Part shown: piece after piece, positions 1 through 11,999 of the stretch
Layout of the letters: each line of letters begins with the position of its first letter
Numbering within the stretch: position 1 is the stretch's first letter
Notes under the pieces: generated by a model
Database searches by the model: none
Seen by the model: the letters and a program-made list of their open reading frames with translations, nothing else
Told to the model about the DNA's origin: nothing
Made by a program: the position numbers and the translations under genes
Assembly: GCA_036704125.1 (NCBI GenBank)
Contig: DATNQI010000040.1
Span: forward strand, 1 to 64,000
Source: Pantanalinema sp.
GTDB taxonomy: Bacteria > Cyanobacteriota > Sericytochromatia > S15B-MN24 > UBA4093
Length of the DNA stretch: 64,000 nt
Reading direction: 5' to 3'

Positions 1-138
1 GGGCAAGACCAAGACCTACAGCGTCGTCCTGACCAAGTAATCCCCCATCGAGTCAAGAGGGGCACCCGCGCGGGTGCCCCTCTTGACTCGATGGGGGATT
101 ACTTGGTCAGGACGACGCTGTAGGTCTTGGTCTTGCCC
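1..138. repeat. Perfect 138-bp inverted repeat at the window start
   Basis: Base i pairs with base 139-i across the whole stretch, giving two 69-bp arms with no loop. The centre is CACCCGCGCGGGTG at 63-76. The left arm repeats, in opposite orientation, the last 11 codons and stop of the gene ending at 99. The inner GC-rich part could be a natural terminator. The copied coding end and the exact stop at base 1 suggest a fold-back artefact at a contig end, although a true inverted duplication is possible. Confidence 0.9.
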
Positions 139-1412
139 ACCCTGCCCCACCAGTCGATCTGGCGCATCGTGACCGTGCCGGTCATCCTGAGCTGCCCGTT
201 TTCGCGGATCAGCTTCAGGTTGCAGTTGACCGTGCCCTCGGAGTCCAGGTACGCGGTCTTCTTGTCGTCGGCGAAGGCGCCGTTCGTCGAGAATTCCGTC
301 GGGGGCAGGTTGTCGAAGGCATCCGCCCGGAACCAGCTGTCGAAGGAGTACTTGATGTTCTTGTTGCTGAACTTCTGGACGACGACCTGGTAGTCATAGG
401 CGTTGCCGCTCTGGCCCTTGCTCTTCCAGGCGCCGACCCAGTCCTCCATCGAGAAGCCCTTGTCCTTGTCCTTGTCCTTGTCCTTGTCGTTGTTGGTGAC
501 AACGACAGGGGCCGGGGTCGGGGTCGGCTTCACGACGACAGGGGTCGGGGACTGGGCCGGGATCGGATTCACGACGACAGGAGCCGGGGTGGCCGTGGGC
601 AGCGAGGTGACGTTGCTTGAGCCGGGCAGGTTGACATCGCGGCCGCTCGTGCCTGCGGAGGCGGGCTCCTTGGCGTTCGAGACGACGGCCTCGTCCGCCT
701 TGAAGGCGGTGCGCTTCTGCGAGCCGGCCACCGAGGTGACGCTGCCGCCGCTGCCGCTATCCGAGAGGAAGGTCGCGCTCTTAGCCTTTGCCGCCTCGCT
801 GGAGGCCAGCGCGACGGGCACCTTGGCGAGCATGACTTCCTGGTTCTCGGTACGGAAGTCCTCCTTGACCAGGTAATCCCAGAGGTCCGCGCCGGTCCCT
901 GCGACCGTGTCCTTCTCGGGGCTCCCCGTGTCGCCCCAGGCGCCCACCTCGAAGTTGGGGTCGTTGTCGCGGATGATCGCCCCGCTGATCTGGTCTCGCC
1001 ACTCGAAGACGAAGAAGTTGGTGGTCTGGGCCTGCTTCTGCTTCATGTTGTAGAGCGTCCAGGGGGTCTGGTACTGGGCGTCGTTCCACTTGTCGGATCG
1101 TACCAGCTTGTAGACCGAGTAGATGCCGCCGCTCAGCAGCTCCTTCGAGGGGTTCTTGAGGTCGGTGCGAACCTCTCGAGGGGTCTTTCCGACCAGCTGC
1201 TTGGCGCCGTCGAAGCGCTGGGCGGCGGCGGGGACGTAGCGGTAGGCGACCGAGGAGTTTGCCAGCTTGCGGCCCTGGTACACGTCGGGCACGAAGACGG
1301 TGGAGGTGGTGGTCCCGTTCAGCTGCCAGGCGGCCAGGGCCGGAGCGGCCGGGAGGAGGGTCGCTGCGCCGACGAGGGCGAGCACGGCCTTACCGAAACG
1401 ATGGTTACTCAT
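99..1412 (-). CDS. Secreted protein of unknown function with Pro/Val linker
   Basis: A 437-residue protein with a clear signal peptide (residues 1-27, cleavage after APALA). It has an N-terminal region of about 200 residues, then a low-complexity linker (about 265-320) rich in TPAPVVV repeats and ending in a DK-dipeptide run. A C-terminal domain (about 322-437) starts FSMEDWVGAWKSK and contains two cysteine-poor beta-rich segments. I do not recognise either domain. A GGGAG ribosome site lies about 8 bases before the ATG. It follows the 1442-2467 gene by 29 bases and is probably cotranscribed. The DK run is encoded by a perfect CTTGTC hexamer array at 459-488. Export to periplasm or surface is inferred. 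Confidence 0.75.
   Translation of the reverse strand: MSNHRFGKAVLALVGAATLLPAAPALAAWQLNGTTTSTVFVPDVYQGRKLANSSVAYRYVPAAAQRFDGAKQLVGKTPREVRTDLKNPSKELLSGGIYSVYKLVRSDKWNDAQYQTPWTLYNMKQKQAQTTNFFVFEWRDQISGAIIRDNDPNFEVGAWGDTGSPEKDTVAGTGADLWDYLVKEDFRTENQEVMLAKVPVALASSEAAKAKSATFLSDSGSGGSVTSVAGSQKRTAFKADEAVVSNAKEPASAGTSGRDVNLPGSSNVTSLPTATPAPVVVNPIPAQSPTPVVVKPTPTPAPVVVTNNDKDKDKDKDKGFSMEDWVGAWKSKGQSGNAYDYQVVVQKFSNKNIKYSFDSWFRADAFDNLPPTEFSTNGAFADDKKTAYLDSEGTVNCNLKLIRENGQLRMTGTVTMRQIDWWGRVGKTKTYSVVLTK
459..488. repeat. Hexanucleotide tandem repeat (CTTGTC)n
   Basis: Five copies of the hexamer encode the alternating Asp-Lys run of the secreted protein. Copy-number change would keep the frame and alter only linker length. 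Confidence 0.85.
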
Positions 1413-1441
1413 ATCGCTTATCTCCCTTCACTCACGAGCGC

Positions 1442-2467
1442 TTACTCGGCGTCCTTGTTCGCGAACCAGACTTCCTGGACGTCGAACGCCTTTCCGCGTC
1501 GCGTGAAGCTTGCGCGCTCCAGGTACTCGCCCTTGTCGGTCTGCACGATGCGCGCAGGCAGCTTGATCTCGGTGATGCCGAGCGAGGACAGGGTGTACAG
1601 CTCCTTGGCGACCGCCTTGCCGTCGCCGTCGTCGATCCAGACGAGCATGTCGTCGAGGGTCTTGCCCGAGAGGATGCCCAGATTGGCGCTGACCGGGTTG
1701 GAGCCTGCGGCGGCGACCTGTCCGTTGGGATCGAAGACCTTGGCGAGCTTCTGGAAGCCACCGACGTGGCCGCCGTCGTCGCCGAACAGGTTGGCGATGC
1801 TCAGCTCCTTGCCCTGCTTGACGAGGTCCATGGCCCGGTTCTTGCGGTTGTCGACCAAAAAGCCGTCGCCGCCCTTGATCCACTCGGTGCGCACGGGCTT
1901 GCCTGTCCCCTTTAGGTCGAAAAGAACCGACCCATCGGCGACGAAAGTCTTGTTCTCCTTGGCCCGGAACTTGGCAGCGCTCTTGCCCGTCACGTCGATC
2001 GTGCCGTTGCCGTTGAGATCGAGGACCAGCGGATCGATCTCGCGCGTATGGTTGTGGTAGTCGGAGGCCCAGTCCGACCCCATCTCGCTGTACCAGGCAG
2101 CCGGAATGGAGGAGCCGCCCGACCACCAGTCCATGACGCGCCCCCAGTCGCCCGCGTCCAGGTGACTCACGTCGCCGCCGGCGGCCCAGCGGACCGCGTC
2201 GTCATAGGCGGCCTGCGACACCCCGGGGGGGAGGGGATTCACGTAGGAGTAAGTCTGCTTGGTGATGGTGACGAAGTTCCCTCGCACGCCACCACTCGTT
2301 CCCCGGGTCGCCGAATGGCTGGTGACGGTCCGGGTGTTGCCGGACACGACATCCCCCTGGGGGGGGACATCCTTGTAATCGACGGCGAGGCTCTGGTTGG
2401 CGAAAAGGGTGAAAATACCAGCGGAAAGTCCAATCGTGAGGGCTCGGCTCAGCCATGGTTTCTTCAT
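1442..2467 (-). CDS. Secreted protein with RTX-associated calcium-site fold
   Basis: A 341-residue protein. The ATG at 2467 is preferred over the in-frame codon at 2485 because AAAGGAG lies 6 bases upstream and a signal peptide (MKKPWLSRALT..., cleavage near QSLA) begins there. The C-terminal 200 residues carry DPLVLDLNGNGTIDVTG, GGDGFLVDNRKNRAMD, a GGFQKLAKVFDPNG segment and VWIDDGDGKAVAKEL followed by LGITEI. This order resembles the calcium-binding region beside RTX repeats in haemolysin-like proteins (PLVLDLDGDG ... GDGFL ... DxNGDG ... LGI), and EF-hand-like Ca2+ binding is inferred. The protein at 15607-16758 has a related core. It probably heads an operon with the downstream secreted protein. 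Confidence 0.75.
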   Translation of the reverse strand: MKKPWLSRALTIGLSAGIFTLFANQSLAVDYKDVPPQGDVVSGNTRTVTSHSATRGTSGGVRGNFVTITKQTYSYVNPLPPGVSQAAYDDAVRWAAGGDVSHLDAGDWGRVMDWWSGGSSIPAAWYSEMGSDWASDYHNHTREIDPLVLDLNGNGTIDVTGKSAAKFRAKENKTFVADGSVLFDLKGTGKPVRTEWIKGGDGFLVDNRKNRAMDLVKQGKELSIANLFGDDGGHVGGFQKLAKVFDPNGQVAAAGSNPVSANLGILSGKTLDDMLVWIDDGDGKAVAKELYTLSSLGITEIKLPARIVQTDKGEYLERASFTRRGKAFDVQEVWFANKDAE

Positions 2468-2639
2468 GGGTAGCTCCTTTTGCAAGATGTGACCCGCTTT
2501 CCAAGCGAACCATCCAACTTGAACGCTTGCTCCCCTTGTTCCCCGTAAAACCTAATAGTTCTCAAGAATTTTCACGTTTCCCCCACAGATCGAAGCAATT
2601 ATTCAACTTCTTAAATATCATCACACATCCCTTAACCCG
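2468..2639. other. AT-rich intergenic region, presumed promoter of the secreted-protein pair
   Basis: This is markedly AT-richer than its surroundings (about 2560-2650) and lies just upstream of the minus-strand gene starting at 2467. I could not settle on one -35/-10 pair. No RNA gene was recognised. Confidence 0.4.
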
Positions 2640-2674
2640 GATTAAAGAAAACCCGATCTCGCTCGTGATCGGGT
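2640..2674 (-). terminator. Rho-independent terminator after the 5'-nucleotidase gene
   Basis: Read on the minus strand, ACCCGATC and GATCGGGT (2651-2674) form an 8-bp stem with an 8-base loop, followed directly by TTTTCTTTAAT. It lies downstream of the gene ending at 2762. Confidence 0.75.
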
Positions 2675-2708
2675 CGGGGGTCGCCTTCCTCGTGCAACCC
2701 CCTAGACA

Positions 2709-2743
2709 CAGACCCCTCGAACTCATCCGGTTCGAGGGGTCTG
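2709..2743. terminator. Strong hairpin after the 5'-nucleotidase gene
   Basis: CAGACCCCTCGAA and its exact complement form a 13-bp stem around a 9-base loop, 19 bases past the stop codon at 2762. There is no long T-run on either side. It is probably a first terminator or 3'-end stabiliser ahead of the one at 2640-2674. Confidence 0.6.
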
Positions 2744-2761
2744 TTTCTAGGAGGCGGGCGC

Positions 2762-4429
2762 TTAGGGGAGCTTCGCGGCCGAGGCCGGCAGCAGCTCCCA
2801 GTTGGGCTTGAAGACGTCTTTGGGCTGGATGGTCTTCTTGGCCTTGAGGTAGTCGATGATCAGCTCGCGGATGCTCTCCTGGCGATCGTAGACGACGGGG
2901 CAATCCTTGAGCATCTCGTAGCCCCCGCCTCCGCTGTGGCGGTAGGAGTTGAGGGCCATGGTGAACTCCTGCTCATCAGTGACCGGCTTGCCCTGGTGGG
3001 ACAGGCCGACGATGCGGCTGCCGATCGGCTTGCTGAGGTCGATCTTGTAGTCCACGCCCGACACCATGTCGTAGTTGTAGGTGCGGACCTCGGGGTTGAT
3101 CTTGACTGGGCCGCCGTCGAAGGCCTCGTAGTAGCGGGCCGCGAACTCCAGGTACTTCTTCAGCGTCTTGCCGTTCAGCTTGATGGCCACCATGTTGTTC
3201 TCGTAGGGGTAGAGCCCCGCGATGTCCGCGATGGTGATGTCACCCTTGGCGAGCACCGCCTCCAGGTTGAAGGAGGCCGCCGAGGCGAGCTGAGCGCCGG
3301 TCGCCTTGCGCTGCACCTCGTTGATGAGGTCCAGGATCGGCGTGTCCTTGACGACGCTCTCCTTGGCCGACCACTCGGCGTCGGTCTTGGCGATCGGCGA
3401 GTGAACGTACTTGACGGTGGCGTCGTGGGCGACCTTGGTGGCCGTCATGACGTCAGGGTCGGGGGTCACGCCGTCCACCCCGAGGGTGTTGGTGCGCTTC
3501 GAGACGACCTTCCAGTGGCCATCTTCCTTGACGAGCTTCACGTCGCCGACGACCAGGCGGCGGCCCCAGAGGGAGGCCTGCGCGATGGCGACGCCGTTGA
3601 CGGTCTCGCTGGGCACGTCCTGGTGCGAGTGACCGGCGAAGATGACGTCGATGCCGGGCACCTCTCGGGCCAGGTCCATGGCCACGTTCTCGGGCGGCAG
3701 GCCCGAGGAGGGGGAGTAGCCCGTGTAGGGCGGCACGTACGTACCGCCGAGGCCCGCGTGCGGGATGGCGAGGATGAGGTCCGCGCCCTTGGCCTTGATC
3801 TCGGGGACCCAGCGCTTGGCCGACGCGACGAGGTCGCGGGCCTCGAGGGTGCCCTTGATGTTGTCCTTGTCCCACAGCACGATGCCGGGGGGGGTGAAGC
3901 CGATCACCCCGACCTTGACCCCGGCCACCTCCTTGATCACGTAGGGGGTGAAGAGGGTCTTCTCGGTGCCGGCGTGATAGATGTTGCAGCTGATGAAGGG
4001 GAACTGCGCCTCCTTCTCGGCCTGCTTGAGGTGGGGGACCCCGAAGTTGAACTCGTGGTTCCCGACGCCGAAGACGTCGTACTTCATGGCGTTCATCGCC
4101 TGGATCATGGGGTTGGGGCCGCGGTCGTTTTGGACCTTGGCCTGGACGTAGGGCAAGGGCGAGCCCTGAAGCATGTCGCCCGAGTCCACCAGCAGGGTGT
4201 GGGGGTTCCTGGCGCGGTACTGCTTGATGAGGGTGTAGACCTTGGCGAGACCGAGGGCCTCGTCCTTGTCGCTGTAGTAGGTCGTGGGGTAGACGTGGCC
4301 GTGCACGTCGGTGGTGCCCAGCAGGGTCAGCTCGACCGACTGGGGAGCGGCCTGAACGGCGAAGCCCTGCCCCAGGAGGAGCAGAGCCGCGCCGAACGAT
4401 GCCGCCAACTTGCGCTTATGAGTGTTCAA
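2762..4429 (-). CDS. 5'-nucleotidase / 2',3'-cyclic-nucleotide phosphodiesterase, CpdB/UshA family
   Basis: A 555-residue exported metallophosphoesterase that would release nucleosides from extracellular or periplasmic nucleotides. A signal peptide spans residues 1-27. The calcineurin-like domain carries metal-ligand motifs TTDVHGH (about 39-45), DSGDMLQGSPL, GNHEFNFG and GHSHQD. The C-terminal 5'-nucleotidase domain includes YNYDMVSGVDYKID and NSYRHSGGGGYE, which resemble CpdB more than classical UshA. The start is TTG at 4427-4429 with AGAGGT 8 bases upstream; no in-frame ATG fits. It lies 49 bases after atpC on the same strand. With DeoC, PreA and dihydropyrimidinase elsewhere in the window it fits nucleotide salvage. 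CpdB versus UshA specificity is not settled. Confidence 0.9.
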   Translation of the reverse strand: MNTHKRKLAASFGAALLLLGQGFAVQAAPQSVELTLLGTTDVHGHVYPTTYYSDKDEALGLAKVYTLIKQYRARNPHTLLVDSGDMLQGSPLPYVQAKVQNDRGPNPMIQAMNAMKYDVFGVGNHEFNFGVPHLKQAEKEAQFPFISCNIYHAGTEKTLFTPYVIKEVAGVKVGVIGFTPPGIVLWDKDNIKGTLEARDLVASAKRWVPEIKAKGADLILAIPHAGLGGTYVPPYTGYSPSSGLPPENVAMDLAREVPGIDVIFAGHSHQDVPSETVNGVAIAQASLWGRRLVVGDVKLVKEDGHWKVVSKRTNTLGVDGVTPDPDVMTATKVAHDATVKYVHSPIAKTDAEWSAKESVVKDTPILDLINEVQRKATGAQLASAASFNLEAVLAKGDITIADIAGLYPYENNMVAIKLNGKTLKKYLEFAARYYEAFDGGPVKINPEVRTYNYDMVSGVDYKIDLSKPIGSRIVGLSHQGKPVTDEQEFTMALNSYRHSGGGGYEMLKDCPVVYDRQESIRELIIDYLKAKKTIQPKDVFKPNWELLPASAAKLP

Positions 4430-4478
4430 GAGAAAGACCTCTCATAAAGACGAGTGAGGGCGTTATTCAATTGGGGAC

Positions 4479-4886
4479 CTAGCGCATCACCCTGGCGCCG
4501 CCGAGGATGTCGACGGCCTTCAGGCGGATGACGGCGCGATGGAGGGCGGCCTCCGCCACCATGTCCTTGACCTTGGCGGCCTGGACCTCGGCGCGCTCCT
4601 TGGCCTGGCGGGCCCGGATGGCGTCGATCTCGGAGGCGCGCTCGGCGGCGTCCGTGAGGATGGTGACCTTCTCGGGCTGGACGTCCAAGAAGCCGCCCAT
4701 CACCGCCACCACTTCGCGCTTTTCGCCCTGGTGGACCGTCATGAGGTCCATGTTCAGGCGGGTGAAGAGGGGGGTGTGGCTGGGCAGGATACCCAGCTCC
4801 CCCTCGACGCCGCGCACCGCGATGAAGTCGACGTCCTCGGCGAAGACCACCCGATCGGGCGAGATGACTTCGAGCTTGAAGGGCAT
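4479..4886 (-). CDS. atpC: ATP synthase epsilon subunit
   Basis: A 135-residue F1 epsilon subunit and the last gene of the operon. It has the N-terminal beta-sandwich (MPFKLEVISPDRVVF..., GELGILPSHTPLFTRL) and a C-terminal helical pair that regulates rotation in the family. The length is normal. The ATG at 4886 follows atpD by 3 bases, so the two are translationally linked. Cyanobacteria usually place atpD-atpC (often written atpB-atpE) away from the main operon; here they are joined to it. Confidence 0.97.
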   Translation of the reverse strand: MPFKLEVISPDRVVFAEDVDFIAVRGVEGELGILPSHTPLFTRLNMDLMTVHQGEKREVVAVMGGFLDVQPEKVTILTDAAERASEIDAIRARQAKERAEVQAAKVKDMVAEAALHRAVIRLKAVDILGGARVMR

Positions 4887-4889
4887 GGC

Positions 4890-7213
<2,324 letters not shown>

Positions 7214-7225
7214 GAGGGGTCCTTC

Positions 7226-8746
<1,521 letters not shown>

Positions 8747-8795
8747 GGCGTGCTCCTCTTTCGAACGCGTTATCTTAACGAAATAGCCGCGGGCG

Positions 8796-9329
8796 CTAGG
8801 CCAAGGTACGGGCGAGTGATTGCAGGCGGCCCTTCAGGCTGCTGTCGATGACCTGGTCACCGATGGAGACCACCAGCCCGCCGATGATCTCGGGGTCGAT
8901 GGCGACGTCCATCTCGATCTCGCGGGAGGTCGCCTTGGCGAGCTCGCGCTTGATGCCGGCCACTTCCTGCTCGTCCATGGGCAGGGCGCTGACGACGCGC
9001 ACCTTGGTGCGCTTGCGGTAGTCGTTGAACAGGGTGCGGAAGGTCTCATGCAGCGCGGCGATGGCGTCGCCGCGCTTCTTGTCGAACATCAGCAGCATGG
9101 TGTTGAAGACCATGGCGTCGACCTTGCCCGAGAAGAGCTGGGTGACGACCTGCTTCTTGTCCGAGGCCTCGACGATGGGATTCGCCAGGAAGTTCGCAAG
9201 CTCGGAGTTCTCGCCGAGGACCTGCGTGAGGTCGGCGAGCTGAGCGTCCACCGTGTCGAGGATGCCCTGGGCCGAAGCGACCTGGAACAGGGCCTCGGCG
9301 TAACGCTGGGCTACAGCTTGATTGCGCAT
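8796..9329 (-). CDS. atpH: ATP synthase delta subunit
   Basis: A 177-residue peripheral-stalk subunit (OSCP/delta). The start [15 protein letters not shown] and the C-terminal [19 protein letters not shown] motif are family hallmarks. Its first codons overlap the end of atpF by 19 bases, implying coupled translation. Confidence 0.96.
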   Translation of the reverse strand: MRNQAVAQRYAEALFQVASAQGILDTVDAQLADLTQVLGENSELANFLANPIVEASDKKQVVTQLFSGKVDAMVFNTMLLMFDKKRGDAIAALHETFRTLFNDYRKRTKVRVVSALPMDEQEVAGIKRELAKATSREIEMDVAIDPEIIGGLVVSIGDQVIDSSLKGRLQSLARTLA

Positions 9330-9802
9330 GAACCGTCTCCCACTTTCTCAATGAAGGTCGCCACCAGCTTGCGCTGGGTCGCGGCGTTCATGCTGCGGCG
9401 CATCTCGGCCTCGGCGGCAGCGACGGCCTGGCGCATGATCTCCTGGCGGATGGCGAGCTGGGCGTTGGCCTTCTCGCGGGCGATCTCGGCCTCGGAGTGC
9501 TGCTTGAGCCGAAGCGCGTCGGCCTCGGTGGTCTGGTGGATGTCGCCGGCGGCCTGGGTGGCCACCTGCTTGGCCTTGCTGACGATCTCGGCGAGCTCGG
9601 CGTCCACGTTGGCGAGGCGATCGCGGTAGCTCGCAAGCTCCTTGGCGGCCTCGGCCTGGGCGGTCTCGGCGGCCTCGAGGGCGCGGCGATTCTCCTCGTG
9701 CTTGGCGCGCAGGAGCTCGGAGACCTTGGGACCGCCGAACTTGTACAGCAAGAAGGCGATCAGCAGGAAGTTGACGACGGAAAAGATGATTTGCAGGATC
9801 AC
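9311..9802 (-). CDS. atpF: ATP synthase b subunit
   Basis: A 163-residue protein with one N-terminal membrane helix (QIIFSVVNFLLIAFLLY) and a long charged coiled coil, as in peripheral-stalk b chains. The start is GTG at 9800-9802, overlapping the TGA of the b' gene as GTGA, with GGAGG about 8 bases upstream. A longer in-frame reading exists upstream but would duplicate the b' region. The C-terminus overlaps atpH by 19 bases. The presence of two unlike b chains implies a b-b' heterodimer as in cyanobacteria. Confidence 0.92.
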   Translation of the reverse strand: MILQIIFSVVNFLLIAFLLYKFGGPKVSELLRAKHEENRRALEAAETAQAEAAKELASYRDRLANVDAELAEIVSKAKQVATQAAGDIHQTTEADALRLKQHSEAEIAREKANAQLAIRQEIMRQAVAAAEAEMRRSMNAATQRKLVATFIEKVGDGSCAIKL

Positions 9803-10248
9803 GCCTCGGCTCCTCCGCTGACGACGGCGGGCTCGACGCCCACCTTGCGCGCGATCTGCGCGGCGAGTTGCGACACGTCGCCCGAGAGGCTCGAGAGGGC
9901 CTGGTCGCGCTCGGCGCGGATCGCGTCGCGGGCGCCGGCGATCTGCTTCTCGACCTCGTCCTTGACGGCGGCCATGCTGGCCTGGCGCTTGCGCTCGGCC
10001 TCGCCGACGGCGGTCGAGACGGCCTCCTGGGCCTCGAGGCGAGCCGCCTTGAGGCGGGCCTCGTAGTCTTCCTGCAGGTTCTGGATGGCCTTGAGGTCTG
10101 CCTTGGCCTGCTCGTGCTTGCCGGCGACGTAGGCGCGGCGCTCCTCGAGGACCTTGGTGACCGGGCGGAAGAAGACGGCGTTCATGAGCCCGGCGAACAC
10201 CAGAAACAACGCCATCTGGATCCACAAGGTCAGGTTGAACTCCAACAT
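9799..10248 (-). CDS. atpF': ATP synthase b' subunit
   Basis: A 149-residue second b-type chain. After the N-terminal membrane helix it reads NAVFFRPVTKVLEERRAYV, close to the AVFYKPLTKVLDER signature of cyanobacterial/chloroplast b'. The rest is coiled coil. It lies between atpE and atpF, the position b' holds in cyanobacteria. It ends in a GTGA overlap with atpF. Confidence 0.92.
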   Translation of the reverse strand: MLEFNLTLWIQMALFLVFAGLMNAVFFRPVTKVLEERRAYVAGKHEQAKADLKAIQNLQEDYEARLKAARLEAQEAVSTAVGEAERKRQASMAAVKDEVEKQIAGARDAIRAERDQALSSLSGDVSQLAAQIARKVGVEPAVVSGGAEA

Positions 10249-10303
10249 CGAGGATGACTCCTGTTCTGTTTATTTCAAGCCAACCCCCGCCATGAGCGGG
10301 GAG

Positions 10304-10348
10304 AAAAAAGGGAAGCGTCGCCGGGGAGGGCCTGAGCCCTCCCCGGCG
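10304..10348 (-). promoter_or_regulatory. Intercistronic hairpin between atpE and atpF'
   Basis: Directly after the atpE stop, CGCCGGGGAGGGC and its exact complement (10319-10331 / 10336-10348) form a 13-bp stem with a 4-base loop. On the transcript it is followed 9 bases later by six U. The gap is long for a classical terminator, so partial termination or 3'-end protection of atpE mRNA is inferred. Either would help make the c subunit in excess. Confidence 0.65.
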
Positions 10349-10355
10349 AGGCGGC

Positions 10356-10667
10356 TTACATCGAGGTCTTGGCGATCTCGAGGAGCTGGGTGGCCATCGG
10401 GGTCGCGATCTGGGTCACGAGCATGATCGAGATGACGAACGCGAACAGCGCGAGAACTTCGAGCAGGGCGAAGGTGATGAACATGGTGCCCTGGAGGCGG
10501 CCCTGGGCCTCGGGGTTGCGGGCGATGCCTTCGATCGTCTTGCCGAAGAGGTTGCCTTCGCCGAGCGCGGGACCGAACATGCCGACGCCGATAGCGAAGC
10601 CGGCGCCGAGGGCAGCGAAGCCGCCGAGCGAAGCCATCGCGGTGACGGTCGTAGGATCAATAGCCAT
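10356..10667 (-). CDS. atpE: ATP synthase c subunit
   Basis: A 103-residue two-helix ring subunit. I chose the ATG at 10667 (MAIDPTTVTAMASL...) over the in-frame codon at 10718 because GGAG lies 11 bases upstream and the upstream residues are not helix-like. Helix 1 is Gly-rich (GGFAALGAGFAIGVG). Helix 2 carries the ion-binding Glu70 (FALLEVLALFAFV). The residue after it is Val rather than the Ser/Thr of Na+ rings, so H+ coupling is inferred. At 103 residues it is longer than the usual 75-85. Confidence 0.96.
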   Translation of the reverse strand: MAIDPTTVTAMASLGGFAALGAGFAIGVGMFGPALGEGNLFGKTIEGIARNPEAQGRLQGTMFITFALLEVLALFAFVISIMLVTQIATPMATQLLEIAKTSM

Positions 10668-10729
10668 GGTGGGGGAATCTCCTTTCAGATTCGGGAACGA
10701 GGTCGAGTGGTGGATCAACGACTGGGAAT

Positions 10730-11608
10730 CTAGTGATGCTCTTGGACGGCCCCGCCGATGTAGGAGGCGGAGAGGGTCGCGAAGATGAAGGCCTGGATGG
10801 CCCCGACGAACATCTCGAGGGGCAGCAGGGCGGCAGCGCCGACCAGCGCCATCCCGAGGAGCACCGTGCCAACGATGTGGCCGGCCAGGATGTTCGCGAA
10901 CAGTCGCAGCGCGAGCGAAACAGGACGGGTGATGTCCTCAAGCATGCGCAGCGGGAACAGGACGGCGGGCTTCGCGAACCAGTGGTGACCCAGGAAGCCC
11001 ACGACGCCGTTCTTGGCGATGCCGGCCACCCAGTACATGGCGAGGCTCAGAAGGGCCAGGGCCACGGTGGTGTTGAGGTCCGCGGTGGGGGCGTGGTAGA
11101 CCAGGCCGTGGGGCGCGTTGACGTGGAGCGCCGAAGCCAGGCCGTTGGCGAGCCCCGAGAGCTGCCACGCCGCCCAGGGCAGCAGGGACAGCCAGTTGGC
11201 CACCAGGATGAAGATGAAGAGCGAGCCCACGTACCAGAGGTACTTGCTCGAGCCCTTGCCGACGAAGTCGTCGAGGATCTTCTGGATGAAGCCCAGGATC
11301 TGCTCGATGGCGCTCGCGCGCTTGACCTTGACGTCCGCCGGGCGCATGGCGACCGAACGGCCGAGCATCCCGAAGGCGATCAGGGCGATCGCCATGGCGA
11401 AGACGGTGGAGAGGACGGTGTCCACGTGGACCACGCCGTAGGGGGTCTCCATCTTCCAGTGGTCGGGAATGATGCTCAGTTCGGCGGTGTGGCCGGCGCC
11501 GTGACCCCCGGCGTGCGAGGCGGCAGCCCCGTGCTCGGCCCCGTGCTCGGCGGCGGGGGCGCCGTGCTCGGCGCTCTCCGCTTCAGCCAGCAAGAATGCT
11601 TGTGACAA
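10730..11608 (-). CDS. atpB: ATP synthase a subunit with His/Ala-rich N-terminus
   Basis: A 292-residue membrane subunit forming the proton half-channels. The essential arginine lies in SLALRLFANILAGH. Five to six membrane helices are visible. The first 45 residues hold an unusual His/Ala/Gly-rich stretch (EHGAPAAEHGAEHGAAASH...) with about eight histidines, not part of the core family; metal or pH sensing is speculation. The start is TTG at 11606-11608 with AGGAGG 8 bases upstream. Confidence 0.95.
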   Translation of the reverse strand: MSQAFLLAEAESAEHGAPAAEHGAEHGAAASHAGGHGAGHTAELSIIPDHWKMETPYGVVHVDTVLSTVFAMAIALIAFGMLGRSVAMRPADVKVKRASAIEQILGFIQKILDDFVGKGSSKYLWYVGSLFIFILVANWLSLLPWAAWQLSGLANGLASALHVNAPHGLVYHAPTADLNTTVALALLSLAMYWVAGIAKNGVVGFLGHHWFAKPAVLFPLRMLEDITRPVSLALRLFANILAGHIVGTVLLGMALVGAAALLPLEMFVGAIQAFIFATLSASYIGGAVQEHH

Positions 11609-11621
11609 ACCCGAGTCCTCC

Positions 11622-11999
11622 TCAGCAGGCTTCGCTCTTGGGCGTCCCCTGCGTGTGATTGACGATCATGGCCCAGTTGCGGCCGAGCACGATCGCCCCG
11701 AGACAAAGCCACCAGGCGCTCCCCCAGAGCAGGAAGGCGACCATGAAGGCCAAAAGACTGATCAGCTGACGCCCGAGCACCGCGACCATGGTCACGAGGA
11801 GCCCCGGACGCCGCTCGCGGCCGACCATCCGATCCACCTGCACCCGCAGGAGCCAGAAGTAGGCCGCGTTGGCCCAAAACCCGAGCGCGGCCGAAAGACC
11901 CCACTCGGGAACGCGGACGATCCAGCCGACGAGGGCGGACGCCAGGCCCGCGAGGGCCATTTGCGCGGTCAGGGTCGTCTGCAAGCGCGAGAGCGTCAT
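11622..11999 (-). CDS. atpI: AtpI-like ATP synthase assembly protein
   Basis: A 125-residue protein with four predicted membrane helices and a conserved GFWANAAYFWLL segment. It resembles the ATP synthase subunit I family that helps c-ring assembly. Position supports the call: it overlaps the AtpZ-like gene as ATGA and precedes atpB by 13 bases. Confidence 0.85.
   Translation of the reverse strand: MTLSRLQTTLTAQMALAGLASALVGWIVRVPEWGLSAALGFWANAAYFWLLRVQVDRMVGRERRPGLLVTMVAVLGRQLISLLAFMVAFLLWGSAWWLCLGAIVLGRNWAMIVNHTQGTPKSEAC

Noticed and set aside
2936-4447. Long plus-strand open frame opposite the 5'-nucleotidase gene
   Set aside because: High GC opens the antisense frame. The product is low-complexity (LGEHRLQVEGG-type) with no motif, while the minus strand encodes a complete enzyme.
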